Source: UBA8437 sp003445035 (GTDB lineage: Bacteria; Planctomycetota; Planctomycetia; Planctomycetales; Planctomycetaceae). Taken from it: a stretch of 15,377 bases of DNA. The notes beneath the pieces were generated by a model, which ran no database searches, was not told the DNA's origin, and saw nothing but the letters and a program-made list of their open reading frames with translations. Location: positions 1-15,377 of the forward strand of contig CALCHI010000566.1 of NCBI GenBank assembly GCA_937901285.1, given 5' to 3'. The first letter of the stretch is position 1. Each line of letters starts with the position of its first letter. Shown here one piece after another: positions 1-7,048 of the stretch. The translations under genes were made by a program, and so were the position numbers.

Positions 1-566
1 TTGGCCAGCGAGACATCGGTCGCCACCTGCAGGCGGTCGATCAGGGACGGCAGGCGCTCGATCTCCGTGCCCACAACCAGCTTCACCAGCGCCTCGTGGT
101 TCTCGTCGAAGTACTTCGTCGCGTGATAGAGATGCCAGGTGTGAACCGGATTGGTCAGCGAGGACTGCACGGTGTCATAGAGGCGCTCAGGAATCCCGAA
201 GTGGGGAGCCGGTTCATTGAGCTTGCCGCGCACAACTGGACGGTCGTGAAATTCGTCGCGGAGAAACCGGGCGGCATCGACCAGCACCAGGGCACCGGCA
301 AACCCGACCAGGAAGTTGCTATCGACGTGCTGCGCGTCCCTCATCTCCTCGACGAGTTCCAGCAACGCGTTGCGACTCTGCCAGTACGAAACCAGCAAGT
401 GACGAACCTCTTCATCTTCGCTGGGCGTGAAGTAACCGCGCTCACTCGATGCGGCGGCTTCGGCAAGAATGCTGGCCGAGCGTTTGAGTCGATCGAACTG
501 ATCGGCCACGGCCAACACGGTTCGCGCACCGGCCATTGTCACTTCGCCGATTGCGCCGTCGTTCAT
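1..566 (-). CDS. Conserved-looking protein of unknown function, C-terminus cut by window edge
   Basis: The minus strand is open from an ATG at 566 to the left edge (188 codons seen, no stop). An in-frame TAG lies about 13 codons upstream of the ATG, so this ATG is the first possible one. GGAG lies about 9-12 nt before it. The visible protein is acidic and mostly helical. It has a Ser/Glu-rich stretch at residues 40-53 and a hydrophobic patch around residues 84-100 (FLVGFAGALVLVDAARFL), too short and interrupted to call a clear membrane helix. A WHLYHATKYFDEN segment sits near residues 144-156. I do not recognise a family or catalytic motif. It follows the amidohydrolase by 44 nt on the same strand, so it is probably the distal gene of the symporter operon. 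Its coding nature is supported by an open frame with typical GC-rich codon use. Confidence 0.75.
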   Translation of the reverse strand, partial: MNDGAIGEVTMAGARTVLAVADQFDRLKRSASILAEAAASSERGYFTPSEDEEVRHLLVSYWQSRNALLELVEEMRDAQHVDSNFLVGFAGALVLVDAARFLRDEFHDRPVVRGKLNEPAPHFGIPERLYDTVQSSLTNPVHTWHLYHATKYFDENHEALVKLVVGTEIERLPSLIDRLQVATDVSLA

Positions 567-610
567 TGTCCGCCGATCTCCACATCCCAGGAACCGGGCA
601 TCCTACCACA

Positions 611-1606
611 CTAGGCAGTGGCCACGGCCTGTGACGGCTGACGGCCCGGCAATACGTCGACCGGTTGCGGCTCGAACCAGGCCAACCCCTGGGTGGCGTA
701 GCCCGAGCTAAAATCGAACGACTGCTTGATCGCCAGGTCGACATCCAGCGGATTGCGTGTCGCACCGGGACGGAATCCTGCCCGCCGGATGTAGGGACCG
801 CGAGCCGGGGGGAAGGGGTAATCGCTGCCGTGCAGCAACCGGCTTCGCAACGATTCGGATTCGCCGGCCAATCTCCCCAACGCCTTCCAACGCGGCCAGG
901 TCGCCAGGATCGAGGTGTCACCGAAGAGATTCGGGAAACGGTGCATCATCTCGACGAAACCCGGATAGTAATCCTCGCGGTCGAACGACGTGCAGGTCCC
1001 GCAGTGAGCGGCGATCACCCTCAGGCCGTGATCGAGTGGTCGGACCAGACGGCGGGGATCGGTGAATTTCTGCGAAATCACCCGGCAAGAGTGCTCGTAG
1101 CCGGTGTGGAACATCAGGATCACGTCGAGCTCGGCAGCCAGCCGGTAGAACGGCTCGAACTCGGGCAGAGACGGGTCGACACCCTGGATCGCCGTGTGAA
1201 CCTTGATCAGCCGGGAACCCGCCGCGGCGCAACGTTCCAGCTCTTCCAGCGCATCACGCCGCAGCGGGTTGATCGAACATCCGGCCAGGATCTTCTCGTG
1301 ACGCCCCGCCAACTCGAGCACGTAATCGTTGGAAACGTAGACGTGAGTTCGCTCCGCGTCGGGCTCACCGTCATCCCGGTACACGGCGTCCTGGGCCAGC
1401 ACCACCGCTCGTGAGAAACTCGACTCGTCGAGCTGCCTCACCAGCCGGTTCCGGATCTGATCGCTGCGAGTTTCACCAGGTTCACGATCCAGCCCGGTGA
1501 GACGAACGATCAGCCGCGTCAGCCACCGCCGCCGGGTTTCTTCGGAGAGGAACCCCTGCCGAGGATCCTCACCCCAGCAGAAGACGTGTGTGTGGATGTC
1601 GAGCAT
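611..1606 (-). CDS. Metal-dependent amidohydrolase (amidohydrolase-2/TIM-barrel type)
   Basis: 331 aa, predicted to be a cytoplasmic TIM-barrel hydrolase of the amidohydrolase superfamily. The metal-site motifs appear in the right order. HTH is at residues 5-7 (DIHTHVF, the beta-1 HxH), Lys135 and His137 lie in a strand-4-like segment (IKVHTAIQG), His167 is in MFHTGYEHS, His201 is in VIAAHCGT, and Asp262 is in LLHGSDYPF. The substrate cannot be read from the sequence. The family includes decarboxylases and hydrolases of aromatic and cyclic compounds, such as the 2-amino-3-carboxymuconate-semialdehyde decarboxylase type. I chose the ATG at 1606 over an open upstream extension of 31 codons because the HxH motif normally sits at the very N-terminus and GAGGA lies 6 nt before this ATG. 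The gene lies 73 nt downstream of the redoxin and 44 nt upstream of the unknown gene, all on the same strand. Confidence 0.87.
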   Translation of the reverse strand: MLDIHTHVFCWGEDPRQGFLSEETRRRWLTRLIVRLTGLDREPGETRSDQIRNRLVRQLDESSFSRAVVLAQDAVYRDDGEPDAERTHVYVSNDYVLELAGRHEKILAGCSINPLRRDALEELERCAAAGSRLIKVHTAIQGVDPSLPEFEPFYRLAAELDVILMFHTGYEHSCRVISQKFTDPRRLVRPLDHGLRVIAAHCGTCTSFDREDYYPGFVEMMHRFPNLFGDTSILATWPRWKALGRLAGESESLRSRLLHGSDYPFPPARGPYIRRAGFRPGATRNPLDVDLAIKQSFDFSSGYATQGLAWFEPQPVDVLPGRQPSQAVATA

Positions 1607-1627
1607 GGCCGGTCCTCGTCGTTGGCG

Positions 1628-1657
1628 ATGGTACTTGCAAGTGTCCCGATAAGACAA
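1628..1657 (-). promoter_or_regulatory. Possible internal promoter upstream of the amidohydrolase
   Basis: Reading the minus strand, TTGTCT (1657-1652) is followed after 18 nt by TACCAT (1633-1628). Each matches the sigma-70 consensus at 4 of 6 positions. The predicted transcript start is about 15 nt before the amidohydrolase ATG. A perfect 10-bp palindrome, ACTTGCAAGT (1633-1642), falls at the spacer/-10 boundary and could be an operator. It is weak evidence on its own; the gene may simply be read from the symporter promoter. Confidence 0.3.
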
Positions 1658-1679
1658 AAGCGAAGACCGATACCGGATA

Positions 1680-2183
1680 TCACGCGAGAACGAGGTCAAG
1701 AATCGATTTCACGTCGGGACGATCCACCGGCACCCGCATCACGTGGTGCAATTTTACACCGCCGAAGGGGTCCAACAGCACGTCACCGCCCAGCTGGTAA
1801 ACGTCTCCGGCCGGAGGTCTCAGGCGACGTCCCTTGAGAATCAACTTCAGGAATCCCCACCAGGACTTCGGTCCCCAGACCGCCCAGATTCCGCCACGGT
1901 GCATCGCGTAGGCGTTGTAGAGAGCTCTGTCGGTGTCGACCAGCATCGGCCACGGCCACCCCGTCTGCTCGACATACGCTCCGGCCACCTCGGCCGACTG
2001 AAACGTCACCGCCATCACGTCCAGCGGCAACTGCCCGATTTGTTCGGCGGCCTGCTGCAACTGCAACAGGTGTTCGCAACAGGGCAGTCAGGTCAGGTGA
2101 CGGTGAAATACCAGCAGCAGCCACCGTCCGGCACGGTCCTCGAGCCGGTACTCCTTCCCGGTGTGGTCAGTGGGAATGATCAT
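1680..2183 (-). CDS. Selenocysteine-containing AhpC/TSA-like redoxin (SelL-related), in-frame TGA at 2088-2090
   Basis: 167 aa if the TGA at 2090-2088 is decoded as selenocysteine (residue 32). Upstream of the TGA the frame reads a normal thioredoxin-fold first half (RAGRWLLLVFHRHLT), and the redox motif continues as Sec32-Leu-Pro-Cys35-Cys36-Glu-His. Downstream lie typical peroxiredoxin-like features: a helix (HLLQLQQAAEQ), VMAVTFQS, WPMLVDTDRALYNAY and a C-terminal strand, GGDVLLDPFGGV. So the frame is protein-like on both sides of the stop. Third-position GC in the 31 codons before the TGA is about 77%, as in real genes here. A SECIS-like hairpin follows the TGA. The start chosen is the first ATG after the tandem stop of the symporter, 30 nt downstream of it; the SD is weak. 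The likely role is a thiol/selenol oxidoreductase. The alternative, a short protein starting at TTG 2066, would lack the active site. A sequencing or mutational TGC-to-TGA change is also possible. Confidence 0.78.
2051..2090 (-). promoter_or_regulatory. Candidate bacterial SECIS element
   Basis: On the mRNA the UGA (2090-2088) is followed by 17 nt, then the stem CCUGUUGC (2070-2063), loop AGUU (2062-2059) and stem GCAGCAGG (2058-2051). This gives 8 bp including one G-U pair. The UGA-to-loop distance is 25 nt and a G is the second loop base. Known bacterial SECIS elements lie inside the coding region just 3' of the UGA and carry a G at the start of the apical loop; SelB binds this loop. All these criteria are met. 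The element was found by eye without energy calculation. Confidence 0.68.
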
Positions 2184-2213
2184 CGAGATGCGTTCCAGAT
2201 CGGGATTGTGTCA

Positions 2214-3956
2214 TCACCAGAGAACAACCAGGTTCAGCCACGAAAGCACACCGAGTACGACAACGGTCCACAGCCAGGGTCTCTTCCACAGAGGCAGCGA
2301 GACACCGGGATCATCGAACGGGTGGCTCGGAAGGCTGACCAGTTCCTTCCGGGTCTGCTCGAGCCAGTTGCCCTGCGGTCCGGAATCTTCCCGGTCCGTA
2401 TCGTCGTCGTCCGGTGGCCTGGGCAACCAGACGACCAGGCCCCGCAGTCGGTCCCGGCTGGCAACACCCAGGACGAGGGTCGTCAACAGGATCCCCAGTG
2501 ATGCCGCTCCGATGCTCCAGAGGAACCCGTACCACTTGTTCGCCCACCAGATCGGCAACTCGCCGCCGAACCGCTCGATCAACCACTCCGGCAAACGATC
2601 GGCCAATTGGACACTGAGAAACCGGGTCAACCCGACCCCGCTGCCGACCAGCAACCCGACCAGGCCGCTGGCCGGGTGGGCCGGAGTGAAAATGCCCGCC
2701 AGGTAGACCGTCATCAGCGGCAACACGGTGATGCCGACCATCTCGAGATAGAACTTGACCATGCCCATCTTGAGGAAGGGGATGTAGGCAAACGAGAGAC
2801 CGATGACGACGACGGTGGTGATCCTCGAAACCCACAGGTAGTGGCGGTCGTCGGCGTCCCGGACCAAGAAGCGGGCATAGAGGTCACGGGTGAAGACGAC
2901 GGCCAGTGCCGAGCCGATCGAATCGAATGTCGAGATTCCCCCGGCCAGCAGCCCGGCAACAACGATGCCGGCCAGCACGCCACCCATCGGCACAAGTAGT
3001 TCGGAGACGAGAATCGGGAAGATCTGATCGGCCTGTTCGGTCGGCAAATCCGGCCGCACACCGCGGCCAAGGATCCCCAGCGTGACGTTGAACCACATCA
3101 CTATCGCGGTGACCACCGAGGCAAATACCGCGGCCATCTTCACATCCCACTCGCTTCGACATGCCAGCATCCTCATCGACTGGCTGTGATTGACGATGCA
3201 ATAGGCCGAGAGCGTGATGATCCAACCGAGAATCACCAGCCACGCCGGCACGCCCTCCTCGAGGTGACTGCCGACGTGGGTCATCGCCACCTGGACGTTT
3301 TCTCCAACTCCCGCCTCGTCCAGAGTCTGCTCCATCCCCGCAAAGCCACCGACCTTGTCGTAAACGATCCACCACATGACCACCGCAGCGACGAGCATCA
3401 CGATCGACTGGATCGAATCGGTCAGCGCCACCGACTTCAACCCGCCGGTTGCGGTGTAGATGGCCGCGCCGGCGGCGATCGCCACCACCAGGTACCAGGT
3501 CAAGTGACCCCAGCCGGTGAGAATGTCGAATGTCAGGAACAGCGAGTAAGCGACGTTGCCCAGGACATTGGTGCGGTAGAGCACCTGGACGATCACCGAA
3601 ATGACACGTGTCGAGGGTCCGAAACGCCGTTCGAGGTACTCGGCGTTGGTGAACATCCCGCTGCGGTACATCGGCAGAAAGACCGCCCAGGCCACCAGCA
3701 TCCACCCGATCGTGATACCCAGCCACCAGTCGGTGATGAAGTTCATCCCGTTCTGGTAGGCGGCTCCGGCAACGGCCACGTAGTCGCCACTGTCGACGGC
3801 TGTGGCGAACATCGACAACCCGACCATCCACCACGGCAGCCCGCGGGCTGCCAGCATCCAGTCGACCGCCCGATGCGTCTCACGCGACTTCCACAGGCCG
3901 TACGCGATAATCGCGGCGTTGATCCCGACAACCAGTGTCCAACCGACGACTCCCAT
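2214..3956 (-). CDS. Sodium:solute symporter family (SSS/SLC5) transporter
   Basis: 580 aa, a multi-span inner-membrane transporter that would import a small solute with Na+. The N-terminal half shows the LeuT-fold pattern of the SSS family: TM1 at residues 4-20, a GLPWWMVGLSMFATAVDSGDY-like segment at 39-59 (unwound first core helix), and FTNAEYLERRFG at 102-113. The family signature TATGGLKSVALTDSIQ lies at 168-183. About 13 hydrophobic segments follow, with a final TM at the C-terminus after a long acidic, Asp-rich cytoplasmic loop (DDDDTDRED, about residues 514-522). Substrate specificity is not evident; the family covers sugars, amino acids, carboxylates and polyols. It is the first gene of the minus-strand operon, and a consensus-like promoter lies 7 nt before its ATG. 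It ends with tandem TGA TGA, and the redoxin downstream is in the same frame. Confidence 0.92.
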   Translation of the reverse strand: MGVVGWTLVVGINAAIIAYGLWKSRETHRAVDWMLAARGLPWWMVGLSMFATAVDSGDYVAVAGAAYQNGMNFITDWWLGITIGWMLVAWAVFLPMYRSGMFTNAEYLERRFGPSTRVISVIVQVLYRTNVLGNVAYSLFLTFDILTGWGHLTWYLVVAIAAGAAIYTATGGLKSVALTDSIQSIVMLVAAVVMWWIVYDKVGGFAGMEQTLDEAGVGENVQVAMTHVGSHLEEGVPAWLVILGWIITLSAYCIVNHSQSMRMLACRSEWDVKMAAVFASVVTAIVMWFNVTLGILGRGVRPDLPTEQADQIFPILVSELLVPMGGVLAGIVVAGLLAGGISTFDSIGSALAVVFTRDLYARFLVRDADDRHYLWVSRITTVVVIGLSFAYIPFLKMGMVKFYLEMVGITVLPLMTVYLAGIFTPAHPASGLVGLLVGSGVGLTRFLSVQLADRLPEWLIERFGGELPIWWANKWYGFLWSIGAASLGILLTTLVLGVASRDRLRGLVVWLPRPPDDDDTDREDSGPQGNWLEQTRKELVSLPSHPFDDPGVSLPLWKRPWLWTVVVLGVLSWLNLVVLW

Positions 3957-3963
3957 ACAGGCG

Positions 3964-3993
3964 AAGCTAGCCGCGGGTGGAGCGGGGTGTCAA
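3964..3993 (-). promoter_or_regulatory. Promoter of the symporter operon, probably leaderless
   Basis: Reading the minus strand, a perfect -35 hexamer TTGACA (3993-3988) is followed by an 18-nt spacer, the -10-like hexamer TAGCTT (3969-3964), 7 nt, and the symporter ATG at 3956. With a normal 6-8 nt gap from -10 to transcript start, transcription would begin at or next to the ATG. The mRNA would then have no leader, consistent with the lack of a Shine-Dalgarno sequence. Confidence 0.6.
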
Positions 3994-4023
3994 ACCGGAG
4001 CCGGGAACTGATGTGGGATCTGA

Positions 4024-4029
4024 TAGACT
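4024..4029 (+). promoter_or_regulatory. -10 element TAGACT of the cytochrome gene, leaderless geometry
   Basis: TAGACT (in TAGACTCA) ends 9 nt before the ATG at 4039. It keeps the strongly conserved first T, second A and last T of the -10 consensus. The same octamer TAGACTCA occurs 7 nt from another start codon at 8834. I see no convincing -35 hexamer 16-18 nt upstream. The 82-bp gap 3957-4038 thus holds two divergent, partly interleaved promoters. Confidence 0.45.
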
Positions 4030-4038
4030 CAACGGACC

Positions 4039-5781
4039 ATGCTTCGCCGAACTCACTGGCCACTGCTGGCCATTTTTCTGTTGACCGGTCCGGGCCGGGC
4101 ATCCGCGGCCGATCCGCAGGCGAAACCACTCGCGACACGCTTCCGCCGCCCGATCGCCCTGGCCACCGTCGACAACGGACGACAGTTCCTGGTCGCCAAC
4201 CGCGACAGTGGAACGATCAGCCGTGTCGATATCCCGGCCAGGCGAGTCCTCGACGAAACGCACGTCGGCAAACGCCTGGCGGACCTGGTCCTGGTGCCTG
4301 GCGGAGACCACGTCCTGGTTGCCGATGCCGGTGGACGTCAGTTGATTCTCTGCCGTCTCGGGAACGGGCCTCCGCAACCCTCGATCCGCATCGACCTGCC
4401 GGTGGAACCCACCCGATTGGCCATCGATCGCGACGGCCGACGCGTGGCAGTGACATCCAAGTGGGCCCGACGACTGGTCCTGTTCGATCTCCCGATCACT
4501 CCCTCATCGAAACCCCGCCTGTTGCCGCTGCCGGTGCCCGGACGGCACCTGCTTTGGCTTCCGGGAACTGACTCGGTGGTGGTCGCTGACGCTTTCGGCG
4601 GACAACTGGCCGTTGTTGACGCCGCGGCCACCCGGGTGCAATTCGTCCACCGCCTTTCGGGCCACAACATCGGTGGCCTGGCACTCTCGCCCGACGGTCG
4701 CCGCCTGATCATCTCCCACCAGGTCCTCAACTCGGCCGCTCGCACGACCAACAACGACGTGTTCTGGGGCCTGTTGATGACCAACAATCTCCGTCGCATC
4801 CCGACAAAGGAACTGCTTTCGAATGATCCTTTGCCCATTCGACGTCAATCGGTCGTGATGCTCGGCCAGGCCGGTCACGCCGCCGGTGACCCTTCGGGAC
4901 TGTCGATCCGACCGGACGGTTCGTTCGTGGTGGCCCTGTCGGGTGTGCACCAGGTCGGCATCGGGCATCCCGGGCGATTCGAACTGACCCGGATCTCGAC
5001 AGGACGGCGTCCGACCGCCCTGTGGCTGTCTCCCGACGCGCGGCGGGCCGTCGTGACCTCGACACTCGACGACCGTCTCGACCTCATCGACCTCGAACAC
5101 GCCCGACCCCTGGCCGGCATTTCGCTGGGTCCGCAACCCGAACAGACGTCATTCGAACGCGGCGAGCGACTGTTTTTCGACGCCGGCCTGTCACGGGACG
5201 GGTGGATGAGCTGCCACAGTTGCCACATCGACGGCCACACCAACGGACTGCTGGCCGACACGCTCGGTGACGGTCACTACGGCAACGCCAAGCGGGTGCT
5301 TTCGCTGCTGGGCACCCTGGACACCGGTCCCTGGGCGTGGGACGGCCGAATGGGCACCCTCCGCGACCAGACCGTGCACTCGGTGACGACGACCATGCGC
5401 GGCACCCGCCCGACACCCGTCCAGGTCAACGACCTGGTCACCTACATCAGCGGACTCGAACGCCCCGCACCGGGCCGGGCCGCCGGTTCGCCGGGTCAAC
5501 GGCTGTCGATAGCCCGGGGCCGTCGGCTGTTTGACACGCTCGACTGCCGCCGCTGTCACACTCCTCCACTGTACACCTCTCCGGACACCTACGACGTCGG
5601 CCTGGGCGGCCCCAAGGCCAACCCGCCGTCACTGCGAGGAGTCTCCCAGCGACGGCGGCTGTTCCACGACAACCGCGCCAAGTCGATCGAGGAAGTCCTG
5701 GAGCGATTCGAACACCAGTTGCCCAGAAAGATCACCGACGGGGAACGACGGGATCTGGTGCGGTTCCTGGAGAGCTTGTAG
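4039..5781 (+). CDS. Exported YVTN beta-propeller fused to a two-haem cytochrome c (CCP/MauG-like) domain
   Basis: 580 aa. A signal peptide (MLRR, hydrophobic core LLAIFLL, cleavage near ASA-AD at residues 21-25) sends it to the periplasm. Residues 30-360 look like a beta-propeller of the YVTN/lactonase-like class, with repeats such as GRQFLVANRDSGTISRVD, DHVLVADAGGRQL and SVVVADAFGGQLAVVD. The C-terminal third carries two haem c attachment motifs: CHSCH (Cys392, Cys395, His396) and CRRCH (Cys503, Cys506, His507). Spacing and context (FFDAGLSRDGWMSCHSCHIDGHTNG, then LFDTLDCRRCHTPPLY) resemble the bacterial di-haem cytochrome c peroxidase/MauG group. Its role is probably periplasmic electron transfer or oxidation; the substrate is unknown. 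The ATG at 4039 is preceded by a -10 element rather than an SD. The last 50 bp overlap the convergent SGNH gene. Haem loading requires the cytochrome c maturation system. Confidence 0.88.
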   Translation: MLRRTHWPLLAIFLLTGPGRASAADPQAKPLATRFRRPIALATVDNGRQFLVANRDSGTISRVDIPARRVLDETHVGKRLADLVLVPGGDHVLVADAGGRQLILCRLGNGPPQPSIRIDLPVEPTRLAIDRDGRRVAVTSKWARRLVLFDLPITPSSKPRLLPLPVPGRHLLWLPGTDSVVVADAFGGQLAVVDAAATRVQFVHRLSGHNIGGLALSPDGRRLIISHQVLNSAARTTNNDVFWGLLMTNNLRRIPTKELLSNDPLPIRRQSVVMLGQAGHAAGDPSGLSIRPDGSFVVALSGVHQVGIGHPGRFELTRISTGRRPTALWLSPDARRAVVTSTLDDRLDLIDLEHARPLAGISLGPQPEQTSFERGERLFFDAGLSRDGWMSCHSCHIDGHTNGLLADTLGDGHYGNAKRVLSLLGTLDTGPWAWDGRMGTLRDQTVHSVTTTMRGTRPTPVQVNDLVTYISGLERPAPGRAAGSPGQRLSIARGRRLFDTLDCRRCHTPPLYTSPDTYDVGLGGPKANPPSLRGVSQRRRLFHDNRAKSIEEVLERFEHQLPRKITDGERRDLVRFLESL

Positions 5782-7048
5782 ACGGACGGCCCGACTCGCG
5801 AGCTGTCACCACCTCCACCAGTGCCGCGGCGATCAGGGCGTGCCCCTTGACCGTCGGGTGGCAGTGGTCGACGAACAGCTCTCGCACTCCTCCCGCGGCC
5901 ATCCGCCGGAACTCGGTCTCCAGCGGACCCTGGAATAACTCGGCCACGCTCACCAGCGTGCCTCCGGCATCGGCCGTCGCCCGTCTGATCGTCTCGATCA
6001 CCGCCGGATTGGACCGCGTACCCCGGCGATCCCGACGGTTGGCTTCGACCAGCGCCGCTCTCCCCTCTTCGATTCGACCACGACCCAGCAGGCTCAGGCC
6101 ATTCCAGAAATGGGCCAGCGCATAGTGCTCGTCCAGTGCGATCATCGTCTCGGCCGTCTCACCCAGCCCCTGCCAGTCCCGGCCCTTGAACTGCCGTTCG
6201 GCGTCGTGGTCCAGTTGACCCCATTGACCGGATCCCACGTCGGCCTCCGAGCCGTGGACCGAATCGCCCGGCGGGGACAACAGGTTGGGCACCGCCGGCA
6301 CGATCACCACGCGGGCTCCGGCCCGTCGGCCCACTTCGACGATCCGCATCACGTGCTCGCGCAGCAACGTCATCCGCAACGACACTTCGGCCTCCGACTT
6401 GATCAACGGGTAGTTATTGTTCCCGAAGAACTCGGCCGGCAACTGGCTGCGGACCATGTTGGCCGGCTCCCCCAGCAAGGCCCTCGCCCCGTTGATCACC
6501 CGCAGGCTGCGGGCCAGTTCACCCGCCTGCTCCATCCTCGCCACCAATCCCTCGGGATCGTAGAAGACGTTTTCGAGAAACTCGTTGTGCCCCATGTAGA
6601 CCAGAAACCAGTCCGGTGAGAACTCCGCCGCGCGACGCGCGATGGCCAGCACGCGATGGCTGCCGAAGGCCGGGTAACCCCCATTGATCACCTCGACCCG
6701 CCTGCCATTCTCACCGAGTGACTCGGCCATCAGATCAGGGAACGACCGGTGGACACGAAAGCCGTACGTGCACGATCCGCCCAGGGCGAAGATCCGCAGT
6801 GTGCCCTCCGGCTTGGGCTGCTCGATCTCGTTATCCCACTCGGAAAAGAAGCTGGTCCCAGCTGCGAAGCCGACAGGGTTCAACCGGGTGCTTGTGTCAG
6901 GAAACAGCCCGGTGACACGAAACGCCAGTTCCAGCACCAGCAGCAGCAGGAAAGGCAACGAGACCGCCAGCAGTTTCATCCGCCGGGAACCTCGGCGGCC
7001 CGGTTCAGGACCGGTCTCTTCGGTCAACGGATCGGTCGCCTGGTTCAT
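5732..7048 (-). CDS. Membrane-anchored SGNH/GDSL hydrolase with a TPR-like insert
   Basis: 438 aa. An N-terminal signal anchor (residues 24-44, LLAVSLPFLLLLVLELAF) would place the enzyme on the outer face of the membrane. SGNH blocks are present: Ser92 in ALGGSCTYG (block I), Gly124 in INGGYPAFGSH (block II), Asn155 in MGHNEFLEN (block III), and Asp394 and His397 in VDHCHPTVKGH (block V). Between blocks III and V, residues 282-340 read as one to two TPR-like helical pairs (ERQFKGRDWQGLGETAETM, then YALAHFWNGLSLLGRGRIEEG), an unusual insertion in this fold. The family acts as esterases or O-acyl transferases/deacylases, often on carbohydrates; the substrate here is unknown. The ATG overlaps the stop of the upstream TMTC-like gene as ATGA, so translation is probably coupled and the two may act together. 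Met24 is a possible alternative start. The C-terminal tail is Ser/Pro-rich and its coding overlaps the convergent cytochrome gene by 50 bp. Confidence 0.87.
   Translation of the reverse strand: MNQATDPLTEETGPEPGRRGSRRMKLLAVSLPFLLLLVLELAFRVTGLFPDTSTRLNPVGFAAGTSFFSEWDNEIEQPKPEGTLRIFALGGSCTYGFRVHRSFPDLMAESLGENGRRVEVINGGYPAFGSHRVLAIARRAAEFSPDWFLVYMGHNEFLENVFYDPEGLVARMEQAGELARSLRVINGARALLGEPANMVRSQLPAEFFGNNNYPLIKSEAEVSLRMTLLREHVMRIVEVGRRAGARVVIVPAVPNLLSPPGDSVHGSEADVGSGQWGQLDHDAERQFKGRDWQGLGETAETMIALDEHYALAHFWNGLSLLGRGRIEEGRAALVEANRRDRRGTRSNPAVIETIRRATADAGGTLVSVAELFQGPLETEFRRMAAGGVRELFVDHCHPTVKGHALIAAALVEVVTARESGRPSTSSPGTAPDPVVPRR

Noticed and set aside
665..1414. Plus-strand ORF (249 codons)
   Set aside because: Complement of the amidohydrolase, which carries the complete metal-site motif set.
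1607..1699. N-terminal extension of the amidohydrolase to 1699
   Set aside because: It overlaps the redoxin 3' end, is Arg/Ser-rich, and would push the HxH motif away from the N-terminus. ATG 1606 has a good SD.
1680..2066. Redoxin as a short gene starting at TTG 2066
   Set aside because: This would remove the first strand and the redox motif that are clearly encoded upstream in the same frame, and there is no SD before TTG 2066.
2088..2090. The TGA as a disabling mutation (pseudogene)
   Set aside because: The reading frame is otherwise intact, third-position GC is normal on both sides, and a SECIS-like hairpin is correctly placed. It remains the main alternative until the genome is checked for Sec machinery.
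1783..2124. Minus-strand ORF of 113 codons overlapping the redoxin
   Set aside because: It is a different frame with Arg/Gly-rich translation. The redoxin frame has recognisable protein on both sides of the TGA.
3186..4571. Long plus-strand ORF (461 codons)
   Set aside because: It is antisense to the symporter and then out of frame with the cytochrome gene. Its translation is His/Arg/Pro-rich low-complexity, typical of shadows in GC-rich DNA, with no domain.
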